DNA of 64,000 bases from Prevotella sp. tf2-5 (GTDB lineage: Bacteria; Bacteroidota; Bacteroidia; Bacteroidales; Bacteroidaceae). Within the stretch, counting starts at the first letter, position 1. Every line of letters begins with the position of its first letter. The notes beneath the pieces are model-generated. The model saw only the letters and a program-made list of their open reading frames with translations. It did not search any database and was not told where the DNA came from. Location: the NCBI RefSeq assembly GCF_900115435.1, contig NZ_FOWK01000002.1, positions 310,001 to 374,000 of the forward strand. Direction: 5' to 3'. Position numbers and translations under genes: made by a program. Below, piece by piece: positions 18,064-27,961 of the stretch.

Positions 18064-19128
18064 TTATGGTAATGCAATCTTCATAAACACTGGGTAGTGG
18101 TCAGAGTAGGTCAGTTCCGTTTTATGATACTCTAGTCCTTTATATCTCTCACTATGGAAGATATAGTCGATACGGACATTTTTCTTGCCACGGTAGGTTC
18201 CCATGTATCCGCCACTTCCACATTCCTTGAAACCGTCCACGAGGTCACCCAACATCGTCTTATAGACGTAAGAGTAGGGGACATCATTGAAGTCACCACA
18301 CACAATACACGGTATTTCTGAGGAACGTATCTCGTTGGCAATGATATTTGCCTGAGAGGCACGGAACAGCATTCCTAACGAATAGTTGCCGTAAATGGCA
18401 CTCAGCACACGGTTCTTGCTCACGTCATAGCCTTGTGCTTCCAGATTTCCAGCCTTATACATCGTTCCATTGATGCCTGTCGTCTCTAAGTGAACATTAA
18501 AGACACGAATCTTCTCTCCATTCACATCAATATCCACATACATACCCGCTTGTCCGGAATCTTCAAAAAGGAAGGGCTTCATCTTTTTGATGGGGTAACG
18601 GCTGAATACAACGACATCCCTTCCTGCTAATGCCACATAAGGAAAATACTCTTTGTAGGATTCAGTGTTTTTGATGTCACCGCCGGTCTCCATATATTCT
18701 TGAATACAGAAAACATCCACTTTCTGTCTCTTCATCTCTGCCAGTATGTCTTGTGCCAAGAAACCGGAGGTCTCCCTGTTGAATCTTGCCACGTTATAGG
18801 TTGCGATCTTCAGTCCCTTTTGTGCATCAACCGCTTTCTCGTCAATAGAGCGTATTTGGAAAAGGGTTCCGATATACGGGATACAGCAAAGTATCGTGAT
18901 AAACGGAATGATGGCAATAAACCAACGCTTGCGTACTAACCAGTAGACGAGTAACACTAAGTTGGCGATAATCAATATCGGAAGGATATAGACCACCATG
19001 GCTCGTGCCATATTGCCCGCAGGGTTGACATCACCTCCAAATAAACCTAAGAAGGTATAGGCAGATACAATAAGTTGCAGCACTAGAAACATCATTGCCA
19101 CATACTTATAAACAGCAAGTTTTCCCAT
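18064..19128 (-). CDS. Membrane-anchored endonuclease/exonuclease/phosphatase family protein
   Basis: 354 residues. Three N-terminal membrane helices (about residues 8-95) are followed by an EEP (DNase I-like) metal-dependent phosphoesterase domain. Its motifs are IATYNVARFN, the metal-binding Glu in FCIQEYMET, CGDFNDVPYS, and the catalytic His in YSDHYPVF. Related enzymes hydrolyse nucleic acids or lipid and sugar phosphates, so membrane anchoring favours a lipid-linked or envelope substrate. It lies 5 bases after the histidine kinase gene, so the two form an operon. Confidence 0.87.
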   Translation of the reverse strand: MGKLAVYKYVAMMFLVLQLIVSAYTFLGLFGGDVNPAGNMARAMVVYILPILIIANLVLLVYWLVRKRWFIAIIPFITILCCIPYIGTLFQIRSIDEKAVDAQKGLKIATYNVARFNRETSGFLAQDILAEMKRQKVDVFCIQEYMETGGDIKNTESYKEYFPYVALAGRDVVVFSRYPIKKMKPFLFEDSGQAGMYVDIDVNGEKIRVFNVHLETTGINGTMYKAGNLEAQGYDVSKNRVLSAIYGNYSLGMLFRASQANIIANEIRSSEIPCIVCGDFNDVPYSYVYKTMLGDLVDGFKECGSGGYMGTYRGKKNVRIDYIFHSERYKGLEYHKTELTYSDHYPVFMKIALP

Positions 19129-19133
19129 AGAAA

Positions 19134-20387
19134 TTATTTTTTCAAGTATTTCTGTATCATGTCAAGCAAATTCTCCACGCGGAAAGGCTTAGCAATAAAA
19201 TCATTGCATCCAGCCTCTTTCGCTTCCTTGATATTCTCATCGAAGGCATAAGCGCTCAATGCGATGACAGGTACGTCATGGTTGACTTCCTTGATAATAC
19301 GTGTGGCGTCTAAGCCATTCATGTCCGGCATGCGGATGTCCATCAGAATCAGGTCGGGATGCTCGTCTTCACAGATGGTTACTGCCTCAATGCCATTATG
19401 GGCACGTAGCAGACGGTAACGTTTTGACAAGACAACCTTAACCAGTTCGAAGTTATTGTCCTCATCTTCTGCTACCAGAATCAGTGGCGCATTCTCCACA
19501 TCAGTGCGTGTGCTGACACGAATCGTTCTCGAATTCGTGGTGATACGAGTATTTTTAGCGACTCCTCCTATCGTTCCTTCGAAAGGCAGGTGAAAGCGGA
19601 AGGTGGAACCCTCTCCAAGTGTTGATGAGACAGAGATAGTGCCACCCAGTTTCTCCACAATAATCTTACTGAGCGGAAGTCCAAGACCATAGCCGTTCTG
19701 TGAGTTTTCCGCATCTTTAGAGACATATGTGTTAAAGATGACGTCCATATCTTCCGGTGCAATGCCTGTGCCTGTGTCCGATACGTAGAATTCTACTTCC
19801 TGACCATCATCAATCATGCGATAGCCGTAAGTAATACTACCTTTGGATGTATGCTTTAATGAATTACTGATCAGGTTGGAGAATACCTGCATGATACGAT
19901 TGGCATCCGTATTTAGCGTAACAGCCATGTTGGGCTTATTCCATATCATCTGCACCGTTTCGGGGCATCTAAACTTAAAGGTGTTCATGATGTTATGGCA
20001 CACCTCGTTCAGGTCAGTCATTGTCTTCTTGATGACAACCTCACCAGACTCAACTCTTGACAAGTCGAGAATCTCGTTGATAAGTGTCATCAAACGGGTA
20101 TTATTGCTTTCAATAATCTCCATATATTTTGAACGCTCTTCCTGAGAGTCTGTCTCGCACATGACTCTGGAAAAACCTTCAATGGCATTGAGGGGAGTGC
20201 GGATTTCATGACTCATGTTAGCGAGGAAGAGGGATTTCATCTTGCTGGCTTTCTCAGCATCGTGAGCCTTCTCCTCATATTCTGCTAATTTGTTATTTGC
20301 CGCTAACAACTTCTGGTTGGCAGCATCTAACTTAGCATTGGCTTCTGCAATTTTCTGCAGGAGTAATTCACGTTCGTCTTGAGTCAT
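19134..20387 (-). CDS. Soluble hybrid histidine kinase with receiver domain
   Basis: 417 residues with no membrane segment. The N-terminus is a short coiled coil (residues 5-45, LLQKIAEANAKLDAANQKLL). Then come HisKA with the phospho-accepting His in FLANMSHEIRTPLNAIEGF, an HATPase domain (GYGLGLPLSKIIVEKLGG), and a receiver domain with phospho-acceptor Asp in DLILMDIRMPDMNG. There is no sensory PAS/GAF domain and no DNA-binding output, so it probably feeds on a partner through the coiled coil and passes phosphate within the protein or to another regulator. Confidence 0.92.
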   Translation of the reverse strand: MTQDERELLLQKIAEANAKLDAANQKLLAANNKLAEYEEKAHDAEKASKMKSLFLANMSHEIRTPLNAIEGFSRVMCETDSQEERSKYMEIIESNNTRLMTLINEILDLSRVESGEVVIKKTMTDLNEVCHNIMNTFKFRCPETVQMIWNKPNMAVTLNTDANRIMQVFSNLISNSLKHTSKGSITYGYRMIDDGQEVEFYVSDTGTGIAPEDMDVIFNTYVSKDAENSQNGYGLGLPLSKIIVEKLGGTISVSSTLGEGSTFRFHLPFEGTIGGVAKNTRITTNSRTIRVSTRTDVENAPLILVAEDEDNNFELVKVVLSKRYRLLRAHNGIEAVTICEDEHPDLILMDIRMPDMNGLDATRIIKEVNHDVPVIALSAYAFDENIKEAKEAGCNDFIAKPFRVENLLDMIQKYLKK

Positions 20388-20417
20388 TGCTTCTCACCGA
20401 TTAAGTGATATATTTTG

Positions 20418-20448
20418 CAAAGGTATAGAATATTTTTCGAATTACAAA
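20418..20448 (-). promoter_or_regulatory. Promoter for the histidine kinase operon
   Basis: On the minus strand, TTTG (20448-20445), N19, TACCTTTG (20425-20418). Confidence 0.8.
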
Positions 20449-20465
20449 AATATTAATATGTTTTT

Positions 20466-21644
20466 TTATCCTCTTTTTGCTTTTTCCCATGCACCACTGT
20501 TCTGATGACTTTTCAAGTATGCCATACCACGGAACACATTAAGGTTCATAAACAGGAAATAATAAGGGATATAAAGGAGTTTGTTTTTTTTGCCATTCTT
20601 CTCTAACCAATAGCCTAAAAAAGCTGCTAAATAGAACAATATCTGTAGAATCCAGATGATGTTATACAGAATCCCGGCTTTCATAAATACCAATACCACG
20701 TTCAGGGGAATCAGTAAAAGGAGGGCAATAGGGGTGATGCTCCATCTTAAAACACGATGGGAAATCAACTGAAAGGCGACCAGTGGTTGACGGAAGGGGT
20801 TCATCATGTCGCGTAGCCACCATATACTCTGTAGTCCACCAGCAGCGATTCGACGCTTGCGTTTCGACTCTTCCGTTAAATCGGCAGAACCGTACTCCAT
20901 TGCGTAGGCATCAGAGGTGTATGCGATTTTGTAACCTTTGTCCACCATACGGAGTGACATGACAAAATCATCGAGCAACGCATTCTCTGGCATCGGCTCA
21001 TAGAGCGACCTGCGGATGGCGCATAATTCTCCTGCGGCTCCCATGGCAGAGTAGAGTTCTCCGTCCCACCGCTTGAGGGTACTCTCATATTTCCAATAGA
21101 GGCCTTCTCCTTCCGCTGCGGCTTGTCCTTCATGACGGGCTGTTACGTGTTTTTCTCCAGCGACGCATGCTACCTGTGGATCCATGAAGCAACGGACAAT
21201 CTCAGTAATGGACTCAGGGTTCAGCATGGTGTTCGCATCAGTCATCACCACAAGCTCGTCTGTGACTTCACCCAGTCCGTGATTCAGGGCAGCGGTTTTC
21301 CCACGACGCTCAGGGGAAAAGATCACTTGAACGTCAGGATATTTTGCAAGATAGTCGTTGGTGGCGTCATTCGAACCGTCAGTTACCCATACAACGTGCA
21401 GTTTAGGGTAGGTGATCTGGTGGGTATTCTCCATCTTGATATCTACGATATCCTGCTCGTTGTATGCGCATATCATCAGGGTTACTTCTGGTAACTCATT
21501 CTCTGGAGGCAGTTGTGCCTTCTCTGGTTTCCCCTTAAAGAGACGTTTCAGTCGTATCAAGACCCAGAGCAAGATTCCATAACCTAAATAGGTATAGAAT
21601 ACCAAAGCCAGACATATCCAGAAGATAACTTTCAAAGTAACCAT
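20466..21644 (-). CDS. Family 2 glycosyltransferase, membrane-bound
   Basis: 392 residues. One N-terminal helix is followed by a GT-A domain with TLMICAYNEQD, the UDP-sugar site VTDGSNDATNDY, metal site VVMTDANTML, and acceptor-site DDFVMSLRMVDKGY with a processive-type KRRIAAGGLQS (a Q/RxxRW-like position). Three C-terminal helices follow. The architecture matches chitin/hyaluronan/cellulose-synthase-like enzymes that extrude polysaccharides or add sugars to lipid carriers. It is last in the HU / basic peptide / RNase G / GT2 gene run, 17 bases after rng. Confidence 0.88.
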   Translation of the reverse strand: MVTLKVIFWICLALVFYTYLGYGILLWVLIRLKRLFKGKPEKAQLPPENELPEVTLMICAYNEQDIVDIKMENTHQITYPKLHVVWVTDGSNDATNDYLAKYPDVQVIFSPERRGKTAALNHGLGEVTDELVVMTDANTMLNPESITEIVRCFMDPQVACVAGEKHVTARHEGQAAAEGEGLYWKYESTLKRWDGELYSAMGAAGELCAIRRSLYEPMPENALLDDFVMSLRMVDKGYKIAYTSDAYAMEYGSADLTEESKRKRRIAAGGLQSIWWLRDMMNPFRQPLVAFQLISHRVLRWSITPIALLLLIPLNVVLVFMKAGILYNIIWILQILFYLAAFLGYWLEKNGKKNKLLYIPYYFLFMNLNVFRGMAYLKSHQNSGAWEKAKRG

Positions 21645-21661
21645 GACCTGACGGTATTTGT

Positions 21662-23239
21662 TTATTCGTTTGTTTCTATTTCCTCTTGCATGTCGATGAA
21701 CTGGCGGTCCTTGTCATAGAACTCATATTGCAGGAAAGCCAGTTTCTGCGAAGGAATGATTCGGATTCCCCAGCCGTATTTCATCTGCCAGCGGCGTTTC
21801 AGTGAGATGACACCTTGGTTGATATAGGCTGCGACATAAGGGTGTACATGGAGTGAGAAACTGGTGATGCCTATCTTGTTGACTAAGCGGTCAATTTTGC
21901 TCTCTAACTGGTCTGTAAACAGGATAGATGATTTGATCTTTCCTTTACCAAAACAGGTGGGACAGGTCTCCTCGACATTCACATCCATAGCGGGACGGAC
22001 ACGCTGACGGGTAATCTGCATCAGTCCGAACTTGCTCAGTGGCAGGATGTTATGGCGTGCACGGTCTTTTTGCATGTTCTTGCACATTCGCTCATAAAGC
22101 ATTTGGCGGTCTTCTGCAAGATTCATGTCGATAAAGTCAACCACGATAATGCCACCCATGTCACGAAGGCGCAGCTGACGAGCCAGTTCGTCGGCGGCTC
22201 CGAGGTTCACCTCCAGTGCGTTAGCCTCCTGTCCGTTTTCTGCTCGGGTGCGGTTGCCGCTGTTGACATCCACTACATGCATCGCCTCTGTGTGTTGGAT
22301 AATCAGATAGGCTCCGCGCTTGTAGTTGACAGTCCGTCCAAAGGATGACTTCAGTTGCTTGGTGACGTTGAAATTGTCGAAGATGGGTACAGTGCCTGTA
22401 TACTGCTTGACAATGTCTTTCTTATCTGGAGCGATCAGACCGACATAGTCTTTTACTTGCTGGAAGATTTCAGTGTCATTGACATAGATACCATCGTACG
22501 TGGGGTCGAAGAGGTCGCGTAGCATCGCGACAGCCCTGCCCGTCTCTTCGAAAGCCAATTGTGGTGTTGTGGTCGCTTTCTGTACTTTCGTGATGGTGTC
22601 TTCCCAGCGTTTTACCAATACTTTCATTTCCGCATCAAGCTCCGCGACACGCTTTCCTTCGGCGGAAGTCCTGACAATGACTCCGAAGTTTGCGGGCTTG
22701 ATACTTTGTATGAGTTGTTTCAGACGTGTACGCTCTTCCCCTTTCTTGATCTTCGAGGATACAGACACTTTTTCCTGGAAAGGCATCAATACCATATACC
22801 TGCCGGCAAAACTAAGGTCGCAGGTCAGTCGGGGGCCTTTTGTGGAGATGGGCTCCTTGACAACTTGTACTAAGATCTCCTGTCCCTGCTTGAGAATGGT
22901 TTGTACACTTCCTTCTTTGGGCAGATCCGGCAGACGTGTTGCCTTGGAAATAGGAAAAAGCCGTTTCCTGTCGCTTTGTACCTGTTTGAGATACTTCTCG
23001 TAAGAGCTGAATTGAGTGCCTAAGTCAAGATAGTGTAAGAAGGCATCGCGTTCAGAACCCACATCCACGAAGCATGCGTTCAGTCCAGGCATGAGTTTAC
23101 GAACCTTGCCCAGATAAATGTTCCCGACAGAGAAAGACGCCTCTCGTTTCTCATTCTGGTATTCCACCAGGTCTTTATCCTCGAGAAGGGCGATGGAGAT
23201 CTCTTTCGGTTGGACGTCAATGATTACTTCACTATTCAT
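21662..23239 (-). CDS. rng: Ribonuclease G/E family protein
   Basis: A 525-residue endoribonuclease with the RNase G layout. It has an S1 RNA-binding domain early (VGNIYLGKVRKLMPGLNACFVDVG), an RNase-H-like part, a DNase I-like catalytic part with the metal-binding Asp of IIVVDFIDM, and the zinc-link CPTCFGKG near residue 420. It lacks the long disordered C-terminus of RNase E. It is expected to process rRNA and start mRNA decay. The start at 23239 (MNSEVIIDVQ) is standard. Confidence 0.93.
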   Translation of the reverse strand: MNSEVIIDVQPKEISIALLEDKDLVEYQNEKREASFSVGNIYLGKVRKLMPGLNACFVDVGSERDAFLHYLDLGTQFSSYEKYLKQVQSDRKRLFPISKATRLPDLPKEGSVQTILKQGQEILVQVVKEPISTKGPRLTCDLSFAGRYMVLMPFQEKVSVSSKIKKGEERTRLKQLIQSIKPANFGVIVRTSAEGKRVAELDAEMKVLVKRWEDTITKVQKATTTPQLAFEETGRAVAMLRDLFDPTYDGIYVNDTEIFQQVKDYVGLIAPDKKDIVKQYTGTVPIFDNFNVTKQLKSSFGRTVNYKRGAYLIIQHTEAMHVVDVNSGNRTRAENGQEANALEVNLGAADELARQLRLRDMGGIIVVDFIDMNLAEDRQMLYERMCKNMQKDRARHNILPLSKFGLMQITRQRVRPAMDVNVEETCPTCFGKGKIKSSILFTDQLESKIDRLVNKIGITSFSLHVHPYVAAYINQGVISLKRRWQMKYGWGIRIIPSQKLAFLQYEFYDKDRQFIDMQEEIETNE

Positions 23240-23332
23240 ACTTAGTTGTTTGTTCTTTAATGGAAAGGGTGTACCAACTTACCTGCCGGCTTGTCAGTAC
23301 ACTCCTTTCATTTCTTTTAGACTTAGCAAGAC

Positions 23333-23422
23333 TTACTTGCTCTTGTGACGATTCTTGCGCAGTCTCTTCTTACGCTTGTGAGTAGCCATCTTGTGGCCCT
23401 TCTTTTTCTTTCCGTTTGGCAT
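23333..23422 (-). CDS. 29-residue basic peptide, AURKAIP1/COX24-like
   Basis: A short gene, start ATG at 23422 and stop TAA at 23333-23335. The product (MPNGKKKKGHKMATHKRKKR... then LRKNRHKSK) has 16 Lys/Arg in 29 residues. The KRKKRLRKNRHK core resembles the COX24/AURKAIP1 C-terminal motif of small ribosome-associated proteins (bS22 type), and I infer a ribosomal role. It sits 28 bases after the HU gene and 93 bases before rng on the same strand. The clear start and stop and the wholly basic composition make it a real gene despite its size. Confidence 0.75.
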   Translation of the reverse strand: MPNGKKKKGHKMATHKRKKRLRKNRHKSK

Positions 23423-23450
23423 AATGTGTATAATTTAAATGTTTGATGTT

Positions 23451-23726
23451 TTATTTCATCTTAGCGATAAAGCTCTTGGCGGGCTTGAAGGAGGGGAAGT
23501 CGTGTGCGTCAATCACCAGTGTCGTGTTCTTGGAGATATTGCGAGCCGTCTTCTTGGCACGATGCTTGATGGTAAATGTGCCAAACCCACGTAGATATAC
23601 GTTTTCTTTCTGTACTGCCATGCTCTGACGAATCTCTTCCATAAATGCCTCCACTGTGGCTGCTACGTCTTTTTTTGCAAGGCCAGTGTCCTCAACAATC
23701 TTGTTGATAATGTCTGCTTTTGTCAT
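23451..23726 (-). CDS. HU-family DNA-binding protein
   Basis: A 91-residue nucleoid protein of the HU/IHF fold: TKADIINKIVEDTGLAKKDV helices, VYLRGFGTFTIKHRAKKTAR beta-arms, and DFPSFKPAKSF at the end. It bends DNA non-specifically. In the DNA-intercalating arm the usual Pro is replaced (ARNISKNTT), a common Bacteroidetes variant. It heads the gene run with rng. Confidence 0.95.
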   Translation of the reverse strand: MTKADIINKIVEDTGLAKKDVAATVEAFMEEIRQSMAVQKENVYLRGFGTFTIKHRAKKTARNISKNTTLVIDAHDFPSFKPAKSFIAKMK

Positions 23727-23780
23727 CTTGATATGGTATCTAAAATGTTTACTTGTACTGAATTATTTTATTTTGGACTG

Positions 23781-23788
23781 CAAAGATA
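23781..23788 (-). promoter_or_regulatory. -7 element for the HU gene
   Basis: The minus strand reads TATCTTTG, 54 bases before the ATG. The -33 box is weak. Confidence 0.65.
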
Positions 23789-23896
23789 CTGATTTTCAGC
23801 GGGAAACGAAAATATATTAGCATTTTTTTTTGAAAAAAGATTGTTTCCTTGACGGAGGGAGGTTACTTTACACCTATTTATATAATAAGGTGGTAT

Positions 23897-24499
23897 CTAT
23901 TTCAATTGCTGCAGTCTGGCAATGTATTTCCCAATGATGTCGAATTCGAGATTCACGACACTGCCCACCTTGATGTCGCAAAAATTAGTATGCTCAAAGG
24001 TATAGGGGATAATCGCCACTTGGAAAGTGTTCTTGGTGGGATTGCATACGGTGAGTGATACTCCGTTGACGGTTACAGAGCCTTTGTCAACGGTGAAGTA
24101 GCCATTCTGTGCCATCTCCTTGTCCTCCTTGTATTCAAAGGTGAAGTAGGTAGATCCGTTGGCATCCTCGACGGCAATGCAGTTTGCTGTCTCATCGACA
24201 TGTCCTTGTACGATATGTCCGTCAAGTCGTCCGTTCATCAGCATCGAGCGCTCCACGTTTACCTTGTCGCCCACCTGCAGCAGTCCGAGGTTGGAGCGTT
24301 CCAATGTCTCTTTCATTGCTGTGACGGTATAGGTTCCGTCCATAATACTGACCACAGTCAGGCATACGCCATTATGTGCAACGCTTTGGTCAATGCCCAG
24401 TTCATCAACAAACGAGCAGCGCAGGGTAAAGTCGATATTATCCCTGTCTTTGTGGATAGCTACTACAGTAGCAAACTCTTCTATGATACCGGAAAACAT
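23897..24499 (-). CDS. ribE: Riboflavin synthase alpha chain
   Basis: Dismutates two 6,7-dimethyl-8-ribityllumazine molecules to riboflavin. The 200-residue protein holds two lumazine-binding repeats: MFSGIIEEFATV / CLTVV / VNVERSML in the first, and DGHIVQGHVDETA / GVSLTV / TNFCDIKVGSVVNLEFD in the second. The start at 24499 is the conserved MFSGIIEE; an upstream in-frame ATG at 24532 would run through the base of the putative leader RNA. The gene stands alone after glyA. Confidence 0.93.
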   Translation of the reverse strand: MFSGIIEEFATVVAIHKDRDNIDFTLRCSFVDELGIDQSVAHNGVCLTVVSIMDGTYTVTAMKETLERSNLGLLQVGDKVNVERSMLMNGRLDGHIVQGHVDETANCIAVEDANGSTYFTFEYKEDKEMAQNGYFTVDKGSVTVNGVSLTVCNPTKNTFQVAIIPYTFEHTNFCDIKVGSVVNLEFDIIGKYIARLQQLK

Positions 24500-24523
24500 A
24501 ATACTATCTATTGAAAAAAGAAA

Positions 24524-24628
24524 GGGCCGCATCGAGGATGTGATGAAAACTCCTTTGTTATAAGATGAAGAGCGCTCTCAGCCTTTGTAATCCACCGGTT
24601 TTACAACTTCTCCGAAGAGATGTGGCCC
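24524..24628 (-). ncRNA. Candidate structured RNA or leader before riboflavin synthase
   Basis: Read on the minus strand, a 10-nt closing stem (24628-24619 with 24533-24524, one A-C mismatch) encloses three hairpins: TCTC-TTCG-GAGA, TTGTAA...TTACAA, and the self-complementary AGAGCGCTCT. The closing stem is followed directly by a T-rich tract (TTTCTTTTTT), and the ribE ATG comes 24 bases after the stem. It could be a cis-regulatory leader or a small RNA. FMN-riboswitch consensus segments are not seen, so I cannot name a class. The stem is slightly better on the opposite strand (G-U instead of A-C), so strand is uncertain. Confidence 0.4.
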
Positions 24629-24711
24629 GCCATTGGCAAAAAGACAACTCAGTTTTCAATGTAATTTGATGAGTATCCCGATCGAATCGATACGGCCCCG
24701 TTTTCTTTATT

Positions 24712-25992
24712 TTAGTAAGCGAAAAGAGGATAGTCCTTCATGCGCTCATTGACGCGCTTGCGGACACTGGCAATGACTTGCTCGTCCTCTGGAGCATTCA
24801 GCACCTCTTCGATGAGGGCTGCGATCTCCACCATCAGGTCTTCCTTCGCACCACGGGTTGTGATGGCAGGAGTTCCCAGGCGGATACCACTGGTCTGGAA
24901 TGCGGAACGGCTGTCGAAGGGCACCATGTTCTTGTTGACGGTGATGTCTGCGGCAACGAGGGCATTCTCTGCCACCTTACCTGTCAGCTCAGGATATTTT
25001 GAGCGGAGGTCAACCAGCATAGAGTGGTTGTCTGTGCCTCCACTGACGATGGTAAAGCCACGTTTGATCAGCTCCTCGGCAAGTACCTTGGCATTCTTCT
25101 GGACCTGCTTTGCCCACTCCTTGAACTCTGGTTTTAGCGCCTCACCGAAAGCTACCGCCTTGGCGGCGATGACATGCTCCAGTGGACCGCCCTGCTGACC
25201 AGGGAATACAGCGGAGTTCAGTAGTTGTGACATCATCTTTGTAGCGCCCTTTGGAGTCTTGTAGCCCCAAGGATTCTCAAAGTCTTTGCCCATGAGGATG
25301 ATACCGCCACGAGGACCACGAAGGGTCTTGTGAGTAGTAGAGGTCACGATGTGAGCATACTTCACAGGATTGTCAAGCAGACCTGCGGCGATGAGTCCTG
25401 CAGGATGTGCCATGTCGATCATCAGCAGGGCACCTACCTTGTCGGCAATCTCACGCATCCGTTTGTAATCCCACTCACGACTGTAAGCAGAACCGCCGCC
25501 GATAATCAGTTTGGGCTTGTGCTCTAAAGCGAGGCGTTCCATCTCGTCATAGTCCACACGACCTGTCTCTTTGTTGAGGTTATAACCTACAGGCTTGTAG
25601 AGGATACCGCTGGTGTTCACCAGTGAGCCGTGAGAGAGGTGACCGCCGTGGTCGAGGTTCATACCCATGAAAGTATCACCTGGTTTCAGTACAGCAAGCA
25701 GCACAGCGGCATTCGCCTGTGCGCCAGAGTGTGGCTGTACGTTGGCATACTCTGCGCCAAACAGTTTGCAGACACGGTCGATAGCAAGCTGCTCCACCTC
25801 GTCAACTACCTGACAACCGCCATAGTAACGGTGTCCGGGGTAACCCTCTGCGTATTTGTTGGTCAGGTAACTACCCATAGCCTCCATTACTTGATCGCTG
25901 ACGAAGTTCTCCGACGCAATCAGTTCGATACCTTTCAATTGGCGTTGATGCTCTTTCTCTATGAGCTCAAAAATCGCATTGTCTCTTTCCAT
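24712..25992 (-). CDS. glyA: Serine hydroxymethyltransferase
   Basis: A PLP enzyme of 426 residues interconverting serine plus THF with glycine plus methylene-THF, the main source of one-carbon units. Landmarks are LIASENFVS near residue 24, the PLP lysine in [14 protein letters not shown] near 230, and [14 protein letters not shown] near 365. It lies 37 bases downstream of rho with no obvious promoter in between, so it may be read through from rho or have an atypical promoter. Confidence 0.96.
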   Translation of the reverse strand: MERDNAIFELIEKEHQRQLKGIELIASENFVSDQVMEAMGSYLTNKYAEGYPGHRYYGGCQVVDEVEQLAIDRVCKLFGAEYANVQPHSGAQANAAVLLAVLKPGDTFMGMNLDHGGHLSHGSLVNTSGILYKPVGYNLNKETGRVDYDEMERLALEHKPKLIIGGGSAYSREWDYKRMREIADKVGALLMIDMAHPAGLIAAGLLDNPVKYAHIVTSTTHKTLRGPRGGIILMGKDFENPWGYKTPKGATKMMSQLLNSAVFPGQQGGPLEHVIAAKAVAFGEALKPEFKEWAKQVQKNAKVLAEELIKRGFTIVSGGTDNHSMLVDLRSKYPELTGKVAENALVAADITVNKNMVPFDSRSAFQTSGIRLGTPAITTRGAKEDLMVEIAALIEEVLNAPEDEQVIASVRKRVNERMKDYPLFAY

Positions 25993-26029
25993 TGTTTATT
26001 TAGTTTTGTATGTTAATTCTTTATTATAT

Positions 26030-27961
26030 TTATCCATTCATGGCGAGCAGGAACTCTTCGTTGGAATGTGTCTGCACCAGTCTGTCGCGCACCGTGTTCA
26101 TTGCCTCAATAGGATTCATCTCGGCGATGAACTTACGGATAATCCACATGCGGTTCAGTGTTGTCTGATCCTGTAACAGATCATCACGACGGGTAGATGA
26201 CTGTACGAGGTTGACAGCAGGATATACACGTTTGTTGGCAAGCATGCGGTCGAGCTGCAACTCAGAGTTACCTGTACCCTTGAACTCCTCGAAGATCACT
26301 TCGTCCATCTTAGAACCAGTGTCAGTCAGTGCGGTGGCGATAATCGTCAGTGAGCCACCATTCTCAATGTTACGAGCTGCGCCAAAGAAACGCTTGGGTT
26401 TCTGCAGGGCATTAGCGTCGACACCACCCGTCAGTACTTTTCCACTTGCCGGTGCTACGGTGTTGTAAGCTCGTGCAAGACGAGTGATAGAGTCGAGGAA
26501 GATCACCACATCATGTCCGCACTCTACCATGCGCTTCGCCTTCTCCAATACGATACCTGCGATTTTCACATGACGGTCGGCTGGCTCGTCGAAGGTGGAG
26601 GCAATCACCTCGGCATTCACGGTACGTGCCATGTCTGTCACTTCCTCAGGACGCTCGTCAATCAGCAACATCATGATATAAGCCTCTGGGTGGTTGGCGG
26701 CGATGGCATTGGCGATATCTTTCATGAGGATCGTCTTACCTGTCTTCGGCTGGGCGACAATCAGGGCGCGCTGTCCCTTGCCGATTGGTGAGAACAAGTC
26801 GACAATGCGGACAGAGGGGTTTGTCGTGGCGGGGTCGCCACAGAGCGTGAATTTCTCGTCAGGGAAGAGTGGGGTGAGGTGTTCGAAGCTCACACGGTCA
26901 CGTACTTCCTGTGGTTGGCGACCATTGATGGTCTCCACATCCGTCATGGCAAAATATTTCTCGTTATCATGGGGAGGACGTACGCTGCATGCAACGACAT
27001 CACCGGTCTTGAGTCCATATTTCTTGATTTGTTGCGGACTTACGTAGATGTCATCTGGTGACGACAGATAGTTATAGTCGCTGGAACGCAGGAAACCGTA
27101 ACCGTCTTGCAGCATCTCCAGTACGCCGTTGCCTGAAATCAGGTTGTCAAAATTGTATTTCTCAACAGGAGCTGTGTTCCGGGCTGGTGTATATGCATTC
27201 ATCTCTGGTGCCATGGCAGCCGTATTCACTTGTGACATGGGACGGTCGAAGATGTCCAGTGTGGGAATAGCCTCGCCATCCTCGATGGGGATGTCAACGA
27301 CAGTGATGAAGTCGGTGCCGTCACCGGGGTCTCCCTCCCATACACCATCGGGTGTAGCGACAGCGCCGTTGTCCTGTTGCTGCGGTGCCATCTTGTTTTG
27401 TAACTCTTCAATCACGTTGGGATCAATAGACTCCTCGTTATTCTGAGCAGCTTCGGGAACGTCAGCAACTTCCTGGGCAGGCTCTTCCGCTTGTTCCTTG
27501 GCAGCAGCCTCCGCAGCCTCACGGGCAGCGATTTCCTCAAGTTCTTTTTTCGACTTCCTTCCACGTTTCTTGGGAGCAGGTTTCGGCTCTTCTGCGGGAG
27601 CCTCAGCCGTGGCTTTCTCTTTTTGCTCTTCTTGTTTCTTAGCCTCTGCAGCGTCAGCCTCTGCGAACAGAGAGTCGAGTGAAGGTTTCTTCTCCTTGAC
27701 GGGCTTGGTTGCTTTCGCGTCAAGATTCTCACCTTCAGCACCATTGACGGTATAAACCTTCTTGTTATCCTTCTTCGTGATTCTGGTACGCTTACGCTTG
27801 GTGGCGCCACCATTTGCGGCAGAGTCCTCGGCAGCTTTGTCGAGAATCGCATAGATCACTGTCTCCAGCTCGTCGTCCTGCGACACTTTAATACCGAGGT
27901 CATTGGCTATCTCCATCAACTGGGGGATATCCATTTGTTCTAATTCATTCTTCGTATACAT
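26030..27961 (-). CDS. rho: Transcription termination factor Rho with long N-terminal insert
   Basis: A hexameric RNA helicase, 643 residues against about 420 in E. coli. The first 35 residues are the SAP-like Rho N domain ([20 protein letters not shown]). Residues about 45-220 are a charged, low-complexity insert with Lys-rich, Glu/Ala-rich and Arg-Gly-Arg ([10 protein letters not shown]) segments. Then come the cold-shock RNA-binding domain ([20 protein letters not shown]), Walker A QPKTGKT, Walker [17 protein letters not shown], and the Q/R loops. The start at 27961 (MYTKNEL) fits the family; an upstream frame extension to 28114 has no homologous character. The insert is typical of Bacteroidetes Rho and probably binds RNA. 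Confidence 0.95.
   Translation of the reverse strand: MYTKNELEQMDIPQLMEIANDLGIKVSQDDELETVIYAILDKAAEDSAANGGATKRKRTRITKKDNKKVYTVNGAEGENLDAKATKPVKEKKPSLDSLFAEADAAEAKKQEEQKEKATAEAPAEEPKPAPKKRGRKSKKELEEIAAREAAEAAAKEQAEEPAQEVADVPEAAQNNEESIDPNVIEELQNKMAPQQQDNGAVATPDGVWEGDPGDGTDFITVVDIPIEDGEAIPTLDIFDRPMSQVNTAAMAPEMNAYTPARNTAPVEKYNFDNLISGNGVLEMLQDGYGFLRSSDYNYLSSPDDIYVSPQQIKKYGLKTGDVVACSVRPPHDNEKYFAMTDVETINGRQPQEVRDRVSFEHLTPLFPDEKFTLCGDPATTNPSVRIVDLFSPIGKGQRALIVAQPKTGKTILMKDIANAIAANHPEAYIMMLLIDERPEEVTDMARTVNAEVIASTFDEPADRHVKIAGIVLEKAKRMVECGHDVVIFLDSITRLARAYNTVAPASGKVLTGGVDANALQKPKRFFGAARNIENGGSLTIIATALTDTGSKMDEVIFEEFKGTGNSELQLDRMLANKRVYPAVNLVQSSTRRDDLLQDQTTLNRMWIIRKFIAEMNPIEAMNTVRDRLVQTHSNEEFLLAMNG

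Noticed and set aside
24500..24711. FMN or TPP riboswitch upstream of riboflavin synthase
   Set aside because: The region has a CTGAGAGCGC segment and an ACCGGTGG segment that recall those classes, but the conserved core sequences and their order are missing.
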